From the NCBI GenBank assembly GCA_030038175.1, contig JASHPN010000159.1:1-38413 (forward strand): a DNA stretch of 38,413 nt, written 5' to 3'. The notes beneath the pieces are model-generated. The model was not told where the DNA came from, searched no databases, and saw only the letters and a list, made by a program, of their open reading frames with translations. The position numbers and the translations under genes were made by a program. Positions 32,627 through 38,413 of this stretch are shown one piece after another. This stretch comes from Verrucomicrobiia bacterium. GTDB taxonomy: Bacteria; Verrucomicrobiota; Verrucomicrobiia; Limisphaerales; UBA11358. Numbering within the stretch: the first letter of the stretch is position 1; the number at the start of each line of letters is the position of its first letter.

Positions 32627-32898
32627 GAACGATGAAATGGTTTCCGAGAGCATTGCTGCTGCCGGCCGCCTCCTTGGCGGCGCTGGCGCCCAGGCCGCTT
32701 TTTGCCTGCGCGGCCTGTTACGGCCAGTCGAACGATCCGCTGGCCCATGGAATGAACTGGGGCATATTTAGCCTGTTGGGCGTGGTCGTGCTCATGCTGA
32801 CATCCATTGCAACCTTTTTCTTTTTCCTCATCCGGCGGGAAGCGGCGGCCCAGAAAAAGACGCCGGAGGATAATCATTTATCCGGAGCTCAAATATGA
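32623..32898 (+). CDS. Small CxxC membrane protein of the oxidase operon
   Basis: 91 aa, overlapping the genes on both sides by 4 nt (ATGA). It has an N-terminal hydrophobic leader (about 10-28, possible cleavage before Cys29), a CAAC motif (Cys29, Cys32), one membrane helix (about 46-70) and a charged tail. The Cys pair at the start of the exported part could bind copper or be lipidated; neither is proven. No named family was recognised. Its place just before subunit II suggests a role in CuA assembly (inference). Confidence 0.72.
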   Translation: MRTMKWFPRALLLPAASLAALAPRPLFACAACYGQSNDPLAHGMNWGIFSLLGVVVLMLTSIATFFFFLIRREAAAQKKTPEDNHLSGAQI

Positions 32899-33665
32899 AC
32901 GAATGGCTTGGAAAAGTGCTTGGTTTGCCGCCCCTGGCTTCGTCCAATGGAAAGGACGTTGACGACCTCATCATTTACGTGCATTGGCTGATGCTGGCGC
33001 TGTTCATTGGCTGGATTATTTATTTCTTCTATGTGATTTGGCGTTTTCATCGCTCGCGCAGTCCCAAAGCCGATTATCACGGCGTTCGCAATCACGCCTC
33101 AAATTACATCGAACTGACGGTCGCCGGCATTGAGGCGGTGCTGCTGATATTTGTTGCCGTGCCGCTCTGGGCCAAAGCGGTGGACAAGTTTCCGCCGGCG
33201 AGCCAGTCCACCGTCATTCAGGTGGTCGCCCAGCAGTACGCCTGGAATGTCCGTTACCCGGGTCCCGATGGCATCTTTGGAAGGCAGGACATGCAGTTCG
33301 TTAGTGAAACGAACGTGTTCGGCGTGGACCCGAACGACCCCAACGGCAAGGACGACATCCAGTTGCTCAACGATATTCATGTGCCGGTAAACAAGCCGGT
33401 CATCGTCTATGTCAGTTCCAAGGACGTGATTCATTCTTTCAAAATTATATCCATGCGCGTCTGCCAGGATGCTATTCCCGGACTGCGCATTCCGGTCTGG
33501 TTTACACCCACCCAAATTGGGCGTTACCAGATCAATTGCGCCCAACTGTGCGGTCCGGGGCACGACGCTATGAGCGGCGGCTACCTCACCGTGGTCAGCC
33601 AGGCGGACTATGACCAGTGGATCAAGTCGAAATCCGCCGCGCCGGCCGCTTCAAGCTTTGAATAG
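32895..33665 (+). CDS. ctaC: Cytochrome c oxidase subunit II
   Basis: 256 aa. Two membrane helices (about 29-50 and 75-95) precede a periplasmic cupredoxin domain. CuA ligands are His180 (DVIHSFKI), Cys215, Cys219, His223 and Met226 in CAQLCGPGHDAM; the residue giving the backbone-carbonyl ligand is Gln217 rather than the commoner Glu. The aromatic region QQYAWNVRYPG (about 113-123) is the expected electron entry site. There is no fused cytochrome c domain, so an external donor is needed. No lipobox is seen. The gene sits after subunits III and IV rather than before subunit I, an unusual order. Confidence 0.94.
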   Translation: MNEWLGKVLGLPPLASSNGKDVDDLIIYVHWLMLALFIGWIIYFFYVIWRFHRSRSPKADYHGVRNHASNYIELTVAGIEAVLLIFVAVPLWAKAVDKFPPASQSTVIQVVAQQYAWNVRYPGPDGIFGRQDMQFVSETNVFGVDPNDPNGKDDIQLLNDIHVPVNKPVIVYVSSKDVIHSFKIISMRVCQDAIPGLRIPVWFTPTQIGRYQINCAQLCGPGHDAMSGGYLTVVSQADYDQWIKSKSAAPAASSFE

Positions 33666-33723
33666 ACGCACCCGGACCCGCCGCAGGCCGTTCGGAGGCG
33701 CCTCCCAACACGTTCCGTAATTT

Positions 33724-34380
33724 ATGGCCGAAATGCCGCAACCGTTGCCCCGCACACTTTGGGTCGGAATCATCCTTTTGCTCGGGCTTCTCTGCCTTGC
33801 GGTTTTGCTGGCGCTGGCGGCCCTTAAGAGCCAGCACCCTCCCCTGCCCGTCTATGGCCAGGTCGCTGATTTCACCCTGACCAACCAGGACGATCAGGTC
33901 ACGACGCTGGCCGATCTCACCAACCGCGTCTGGGTAGCGGACATTATTTTTACCCGTTGCGCCGGCCAGTGCCCGCAGATGACGGCGCAGATGAAGTCGC
34001 TGCAAGACAGGTTGCCGGCCAACACCAGCGCGCGGCTGGTCACGCTTACCACGGATCCCGATTATGATTCGCCGCGCATTTTGAAGAGATACGGCGAGCA
34101 TTTCGGCGCGGATTTCCACCGCTGGATGTTTTTGACCGGAACCGGGGCGCAGGTGGCCGGCCTGGCCGCCAACGGTTTGAAGTTGAGCGCAGTGCCGATC
34201 AAACCGGCGGACCAAAAAAGTCCGGTGGATTTATTTATTCACACGACCCTATTTGTCGTGGTGGACAAGCACGCCCGCCTGCGGGGCATATTCGAAACGG
34301 AAGGCGACGGGGTGGATTGGGAGCACAAAGTCCGGCCCAGCCTGCTGGCCACTCTGAAACGGCTCGAACACGAACCATGA
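33724..34380 (+). CDS. SCO1/SenC copper chaperone
   Basis: 218 aa. One N-terminal membrane anchor (about 12-33) is followed by a thioredoxin-like domain facing the periplasm. Copper ligands: Cys79 and Cys83 (TRCAGQCPQM) and His173 (FIHTTLFVVVD). SCO proteins load or reduce the CuA site of subunit II, the gene just upstream (58-nt gap). The stop overlaps the next start by 4 nt. Confidence 0.92.
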   Translation: MAEMPQPLPRTLWVGIILLLGLLCLAVLLALAALKSQHPPLPVYGQVADFTLTNQDDQVTTLADLTNRVWVADIIFTRCAGQCPQMTAQMKSLQDRLPANTSARLVTLTTDPDYDSPRILKRYGEHFGADFHRWMFLTGTGAQVAGLAANGLKLSAVPIKPADQKSPVDLFIHTTLFVVVDKHARLRGIFETEGDGVDWEHKVRPSLLATLKRLEHEP

Positions 34381-34820
34381 GCATTCACGAACTGCCTGCG
34401 GTGAACGCCTCGCTTAATGGATTAAGCGCGCTTTTTTTGACAGCCGGCTTCATTTTCATCCGCCAAAAAAGAATCATCGCGCACCGCAATTGCATGATTT
34501 CGGCATTGTGCGTGTCGGTCCTGTTTCTGATTTGTTATGTCACGTACCACAGTTACCGGGCCGTTGTGTTGCACCAGGGGCCAACCCGTTTTGAAAACCC
34601 CCCGTGGTTTCGCCCATATTACCTGGCCATCCTGCTGACACACACCATTCTCGCCATGGTCATCGTGCCGATGATTTTCATCACCCTGAGCCGGGCCTTG
34701 CGCAAACGCTTTGACAAACACAAAATCATCGCACGCTGGACATGGCCGTTGTGGATGTATGTCTCCGTGACCGGCGTGGTGGTTTATCTTTTGCTTTATC
34801 GGATTTTTCCTCAAAAATGA
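34377..34820 (+). CDS. DUF420 membrane protein, oxidase assembly-associated
   Basis: 147 aa from the ATG at 34377 (ATGA overlap with the SCO gene). Four hydrophobic helices. LPAVNASLNGLSALFLTAGF at the start, ICYVTYHSYRA, PYYLAILLTHTILA and HKIIARWTWPLWMYVSVTGV are typical of DUF420 (YozB-like), with several conserved histidines that could bind heme or copper. Family members commonly adjoin SCO and oxidase genes; the exact job is unknown. Confidence 0.85.
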   Translation: MSIHELPAVNASLNGLSALFLTAGFIFIRQKRIIAHRNCMISALCVSVLFLICYVTYHSYRAVVLHQGPTRFENPPWFRPYYLAILLTHTILAMVIVPMIFITLSRALRKRFDKHKIIARWTWPLWMYVSVTGVVVYLLLYRIFPQK

Positions 34821-35803
34821 CCCGTATGAGCGCCAATGCCACCGTCGCGATTCATTCGAGTCAATTTCCGGAAAATGTCCGCCGGGATTTATTGCAATCC
34901 CTTCGCTCGCGGAGAATGGCGCATAAATTCCATTATGACAGTGTCAAGCAAACCCAAAAATGGCTGGCGCTCCACCAACACTACTCGCCGTCCCGCAACG
35001 ATGAAAGCTGCCGCGCCGCCTACGACGAAAGCTTCAAAGCGGCCGCCGGAGAAATGGCCCCCGGTCCGGTTCATGTCATTGGCCTGGGATGCGGCGGCGG
35101 ACAAAAGGACACGCGACTGATCAAAATCCTCAAAAGCAGGAATCGCGAACTTTTCTATACTCCGTGCGACGTTGCCGTTGCGATGGTGTTGACGGCGCGC
35201 CACGCCGCGCGAGCCGTGCTTGCGGAAGATCATTGTTTTCCGCTGGTTTGCGATTTGCAGACGGCGGAGGATTTGCCTGCAACGTTTGAGTTCCCAGCCG
35301 CCCGGGGCGCCAGGCGCGTGCTCAGTTTCTTTGGAATGATGCCCAACTTCGAGCCATTGCAGATCCTGCCCAAACTGGCTTCGCTGGTTCGGTTCCGGGA
35401 CATCCTGCTCCTGAGCGCCAATCTCGCGCCCGGAAGCAGTAATGCGGACAACGTCCGGAACATACTGCCGCAATACGATAACACGCACACCCGTGACTGG
35501 CTGCTGACCGTATTATTGGACTTGGGAATCGAAAAGAACGATGGCGACCTGCAATTTGAGATTGAGGCCAAAAACAGCCTGAGACGCATCGCCGCCCGGT
35601 TTCAATTCCGGCGCAATCGCCGAATCGAAATTGGCGACGAACGTTTTTCCTTTAAAAGCGGCCAAAAAATTCGCCTGTTTTTTTCGTATCGTTATACTCC
35701 GGAACTCATTCAGAAATTGCTTGCCCGGCATCGCCTCAATCTCCGTGGCCAATGGATCGCGGAATCGGGCGAGGAAGGAGTTTTCCTTTGCCGTCGAAGT
35801 TGA
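34817..35803 (+). CDS. EgtD-like SAM-dependent methyltransferase
   Basis: 328 aa from the ATG at 34817, which overlaps the DUF420 stop by 4 nt. It fits the histidine-specific methyltransferase family (Methyltransf_33). SAM motif I is VIGLGCGGGQKD (88-99), with acidic Asp118 after strand 2 and a DILLLSANLAPG strand/loop (about 195-206). The EgtD-type end is FFSYRYTPELIQKLL. EgtD itself trimethylates histidine for ergothioneine; here no EgtB-like sulfoxide synthase is nearby, so the substrate is open. The 42-nt gap to a dihydropteroate-synthase-like gene suggests a joint pathway. Downstream of the oxidase operon by translation coupling, so co-expressed with respiration genes (inference). Confidence 0.75.
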   Translation: MTRMSANATVAIHSSQFPENVRRDLLQSLRSRRMAHKFHYDSVKQTQKWLALHQHYSPSRNDESCRAAYDESFKAAAGEMAPGPVHVIGLGCGGGQKDTRLIKILKSRNRELFYTPCDVAVAMVLTARHAARAVLAEDHCFPLVCDLQTAEDLPATFEFPAARGARRVLSFFGMMPNFEPLQILPKLASLVRFRDILLLSANLAPGSSNADNVRNILPQYDNTHTRDWLLTVLLDLGIEKNDGDLQFEIEAKNSLRRIAARFQFRRNRRIEIGDERFSFKSGQKIRLFFSYRYTPELIQKLLARHRLNLRGQWIAESGEEGVFLCRRS

Positions 35804-35845
35804 TGGACGCCCCGAAAGAAACGACTTAGGATTCTCAACCCTGCT

Positions 35846-36736
35846 ATGTTGAACCTGGAACAGCTTGCCGAACTCCTCGAAACCAATCGGTCCGCCGCCT
35901 CCGCCCGCGTCAGGGAATTTTCCATCGGCGGCAAAAAATTTCCGTTCAACCGGCGTCCGGCGACGATGGGCGTCATCAATCTTTCCGCCGATTCGTGGTA
36001 TCGAGAGAGCGTTTGCCTGACTGCGGAAGCCGCGGTCGAGCGCGGCAATATTTTGGCCGCACAGGGCGCGGACCTGGTGGATGTGGGCGCGGAATCCACG
36101 CTCGCGCAGGCCGCGCGAGTGAATGATCGTTTGCAACAATCGAAATTGATCCCAGTCATCAAGGGTCTGCGCGCCAAAAGAATTTTGGTTTCCGTCGAGA
36201 CCTACTCTTTTCCCGTTGCGCGGGCGGCGCTGGAAGCGGGCGCCAACGTACTGAATCTGACCTGCAATTCCGGTTCGCCGGAACTTTTCAAAATGGCGGC
36301 CATGCATGACGCGGCGGTCATTATTTGCCATGTTCAGGGAAAAAACGTCCGGGAAGCGCGTGATTTTGATTTTTCCGAGGACCCGATGGAAATGATGCGC
36401 GAGTATTTTTCCCGACGGATTGACCGAGCCATGACCTGCGGAATAGAGAGGATATTCATTGATCCGGGGCTCGGATTTTATTACCGCAATTTGCAGGATG
36501 GCGCCGTTCGGGTGCGCCACCAAATGAAGGTTTTTCTTAATAGCTTTCGGCTGCGCACACTGGGCTTTCCTGTTTGCCACGCGCTGCCGCACGCGTTTGA
36601 GCTGTTTCGGGAAGAAGTGCGCTGCGCGGAACCTTTTTTTGCGGTTTTGGCCGCTCTGGGCAAAACGGATTTATTCCGCACACACGAGGTTCCCCGCGTC
36701 CGCGCCGTCATTGAGACCTTGCGTTCCTTTCCATGA
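35846..36736 (+). CDS. Dihydropteroate-synthase-like (pterin-binding fold) protein
   Basis: 296 aa TIM-barrel of the Pterin_bind family, with an N-terminal extension of about 38 residues. Conserved elements: MGVINLSADSW (Asn45), GADLVDVGAEST (Asp79), ANVLNLTCNSG (Asn137), FIDPGLGF (Asp206) and FRTHEV (Arg278/His280, like the FolP R-x-H end). Departures from true FolP: the IS(V)DTY aspartate is Glu118 (VSVETYS), and the GxSRK loop with the key Lys is replaced by GFPVCHALPHAF. So sulfonamide-type pABA condensation is doubtful. A pterin-dependent methyl transfer or a new condensation is possible. It follows the methyltransferase gene and probably works with it. Confidence 0.72.
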   Translation: MLNLEQLAELLETNRSAASARVREFSIGGKKFPFNRRPATMGVINLSADSWYRESVCLTAEAAVERGNILAAQGADLVDVGAESTLAQAARVNDRLQQSKLIPVIKGLRAKRILVSVETYSFPVARAALEAGANVLNLTCNSGSPELFKMAAMHDAAVIICHVQGKNVREARDFDFSEDPMEMMREYFSRRIDRAMTCGIERIFIDPGLGFYYRNLQDGAVRVRHQMKVFLNSFRLRTLGFPVCHALPHAFELFREEVRCAEPFFAVLAALGKTDLFRTHEVPRVRAVIETLRSFP

Positions 36737-36771
36737 ACGGACAGCGTTTTCGTTCCAGCGACTCTCCCCTG

Positions 36772-36834
36772 CCCTCTCCCGTCCGCCTTCGTCCCGCTCG
36801 GAGCGGGACTGCGGCGCGACAGGCTGGGAGAGGG
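36772..36834. repeat. Hairpin repeat related to 2344-2364
   Basis: CCCTCTCCC (36772-36780) pairs with GGGAGAGGG (36826-36834). Inside is a second hairpin, GTCCCGCT-CGG-AGCGGGAC (36791-36809). One frame gives the LSPALS...GWERENY phrase, a mark of the same dispersed family as the element after smpB. It lies between convergent genes and could end both transcripts structurally, although no T-run is present. Confidence 0.75.
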
Positions 36835-36900
36835 AGAATTATCGGCCGACGGCTTGGAACGACGAATGAGAGCATTGGTTCATGATCCCAACGCATTCTC

Positions 36901-37545
36901 TCAATTGCGCCCGAGGTATTTTACGGTTGCCTCGGTGCGGCAATGGACGTGAAGTTTGTCGTAGATGGCCCGGAGATGAACACGGAGAGTACCGATGGCA
37001 ATTCCCAGGTCGGCGGCGATGCGTTTGTAGGGGTAGCCTTTGGCAAGAAGATTAAGCACTTCCTTTTCCCGCAGCGTTAACGTTTTGACCTCGGAAGCCG
37101 GGCCGGGAATTTGCTGAAAGTAATTAATGACCTTCCGCGCAATTTGCATGGTCATGGGCGCGCCACCGGCGTGCACCTGTTCCACCGCCTGGACCAGTTC
37201 AGGGGCGGGCGTATGTTTCAGAAGGTATCCGCTGGCGCCGGCACGAATGGAATCAAAAATCAAATCGCTTTGTTCATAACGCGTGAGCATCAGGACCTGC
37301 AATTGCGGAAGTTGCGCTTTGAGCCGCGCGACGCATTCAATGCCGTTCATGCCGGGCAAATGAATATCCACCAGCACCACGTCCGGTTTCTGGGAGGGCA
37401 GATCGCGCACCGCTGCCTCGGCGCTGGCGTAGGTGCTAACGCAGCTTAATCCGGGCGCCTGATTCAACACCCGGGTGATCCCCGCGCGCATGTCCGCGTT
37501 GTCCTCAACGATGGAAATTTTAATGGGCATTAAATCAGTCGTCAT
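36901..37545 (-). CDS. LuxR/NarL-family response regulator
   Basis: 214 aa (a start at Met6 is also possible). The receiver domain (about 8-125) has Glu14/Asp15 as acidic pocket, phospho-acceptor Asp60 (VVLVDIHLPGMNG), Thr88 and Lys110 (YLLKHTP). The C-terminal LuxR-type helix-turn-helix (about 152-212) has LTLREKEVLNLLAKGYPYKRIAADL split over the first helices and GTLRVHLRAIYDKL as recognition helix. Its start lies 59 nt after the kinase stop, so it is the kinase's cognate regulator. Confidence 0.93.
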   Translation of the reverse strand: MTTDLMPIKISIVEDNADMRAGITRVLNQAPGLSCVSTYASAEAAVRDLPSQKPDVVLVDIHLPGMNGIECVARLKAQLPQLQVLMLTRYEQSDLIFDSIRAGASGYLLKHTPAPELVQAVEQVHAGGAPMTMQIARKVINYFQQIPGPASEVKTLTLREKEVLNLLAKGYPYKRIAADLGIAIGTLRVHLRAIYDKLHVHCRTEATVKYLGRN

Positions 37546-37604
37546 GCCGCCATCTATTTACGACGGATTCCGATAAAGCGATATAATATATTTGGATTAG
37601 GCGG

Positions 37605-38413
37605 TCAGGCATTGAAGGAATAGAGCAAAACAATATGAGTGCCCCCGCCGGGCCGGCTGTTGAGCTGAAATTCACCCCCGATCTCCTGCATCCGCTGGCG
37701 CATATTGCGCAGGCCATCGCAGGAACCGTTGTCGGGCTGGCCTTCGAAACCGCGCCCGTTATCGTTGATGGAGATGGCAAGCTGCTGATCGGAAACGGTG
37801 ATGCGCAGGGCGACTTCATCAGCACCGGCATGGCGAACGACGTTGTTCAGCGCCTCCTTGACGACCAGGAGCACGTTATGGCGCACGTCAGGCTTGACGT
37901 CCCGGTCCGGGATGTTGTCGGGCAGTTCCACGAGACAGAGAACATCGGCGGCCTGCAGAAATTCGACGGCGAACTGGCTAAGATAATCAATGAGGTAACG
38001 CAGTGTATCGTTGCGGGGATTGATGGCCCAAACAATTTCATCCACGGAGCGGGCGGCGCGGCGGACAATGGTGGAGCAATATTGAATTTTTCCGTTCAAG
38101 GTTTCACCAATGCCGCTTTCGCGTTGCGTAAGGTCCAGCGTCAGCGCCGCGAGATTCAGACTCCCGCCCAGGTCGTCGTGCAGGTCGCGGGCGATGCGGG
38201 TGCGCTCGCGGTCCAGCGCCGCCCGTTGTTCCAGCAGGCGCAATCTTGCCTGCAATCGGCGGAAGGAAATATAACGCACAACGGCAATCACGGCCAAAGT
38301 GAACAATAACAGGATCGCCAGGCGAAACCACCAAGTTTGCCAAAAGAATGGCGTTACCACCAGCGCCAGTGCGGCCGGAGCCTGGCTCCAAAGCCCGTCA
38401 CCAACACTCGCGC
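37605..38413 (-). CDS. Sensor histidine kinase (HisKA_3 type), N-terminus outside window
   Basis: The open frame continues to the window end, so at least 268 residues are seen and the 5' part is missing. The first visible residues (LALVVTPFFWQTWWFR) are the end of a Y_Y_Y domain and the start of a membrane helix (AILLLFTLAVIAVV), as in propeller kinases. Then a HisKA_3 dimerisation domain with DLHDDLGGSLNLAAL (the His in DLHD is phosphorylated) and a HATPase domain with EALNNVVRHA, DNGRGF and GLRNMRQRMQEIGG. It pairs with the LuxR-type regulator directly downstream. A propeller sensor is expected beyond the window edge. Confidence 0.92.
   Translation of the reverse strand, partial: ASVGDGLWSQAPAALALVVTPFFWQTWWFRLAILLLFTLAVIAVVRYISFRRLQARLRLLEQRAALDRERTRIARDLHDDLGGSLNLAALTLDLTQRESGIGETLNGKIQYCSTIVRRAARSVDEIVWAINPRNDTLRYLIDYLSQFAVEFLQAADVLCLVELPDNIPDRDVKPDVRHNVLLVVKEALNNVVRHAGADEVALRITVSDQQLAISINDNGRGFEGQPDNGSCDGLRNMRQRMQEIGGEFQLNSRPGGGTHIVLLYSFNA

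Noticed and set aside
35513-36592. 359-codon minus-strand frame opposite the methyltransferase and pterin-fold genes
   Set aside because: Spans two sense genes with conserved motifs; no recognisable product or start context.
37635-38309. 224-codon plus-strand frame opposite the histidine kinase
   Set aside because: Antisense to the conserved HisKA_3/HATPase region; no domain in its translation.
1-38413. tRNA, rRNA, CRISPR or prophage content
   Set aside because: No T-loop consensus with acceptor stem, no regularly spaced direct repeats, and no phage or integrase genes were recognised.

Overview
The window looks like a chromosomal segment of a Verrucomicrobiota bacterium, most likely from the Pedosphaerales/Limisphaerales side. 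This is inferred from several family traits. There are beta-propeller sensor kinases and a prepilin-like protein with an H-X9-DG tail. Secreted proteins end in a common 'STNL..W ... YR(L)' C-terminal domain. Many genes lack a Shine-Dalgarno site, and gaps are full of hairpin-rich dispersed repeats. No phage, transposase, CRISPR array, rRNA or tRNA gene was seen. Genes lie on both strands, mostly in short operons.

Layout. 1-2.5 kb: tail of an M23 peptidase, then housekeeping genes ispA (minus), rpoZ and smpB. 2.5-6.6 kb: Mn-type superoxide dismutase with a clear terminator, a membrane protein/ECF sigma/membrane protein operon, an aldo-keto reductase and an SDR. 6.7-11.1 kb: accessory region with a nested multi-hairpin element, twin secreted amidase-like genes, a membrane-anchored acetyltransferase-like gene between about 170-bp inverted repeats, and a repeat-filled gap. 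11.1-14.6 kb: cupin and lipoyl synthase (lipA), then a membrane-bound MutS homologue. 14.7-22.3 kb: lipoprotein, propeller kinase plus response regulator, prepilin-like protein and a long repetitive exported protein. 22.3-24.1 kb: tyrS and ribH. 24.3-26.1 kb: exported arylsulfotransferase-like protein.

26.7-34.8 kb is a complete aa3-type cytochrome oxidase operon: cupredoxin-like protein, ctaA, ctaB, subunits I, III and IV, two small proteins, subunit II, SCO and DUF420. Heme A synthesis (CtaA/CtaB), copper delivery (SCO) and the catalytic core are therefore made together. A perfect TGTGA-N6-TCACA palindrome lies just upstream of the first promoter. The same gene string runs, with a 4-nt overlap, into an EgtD-like methyltransferase and a dihydropteroate-synthase-like protein that appear to form an uncharacterised enzyme pair. 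The window ends in a LuxR-type response regulator and the C-terminal part of its kinase.

The strongest oddities are four. lipA carries an in-frame TGA exactly at the second Cys of its CX4CX5C cluster motif (selenocysteine, nonsense mutation or sequencing error). Oxidase subunit I has Ile in place of the K-channel lysine. The methyltransferase/pterin-enzyme pair has no obvious known pathway. The accessory gaps hold several structured repeat families.
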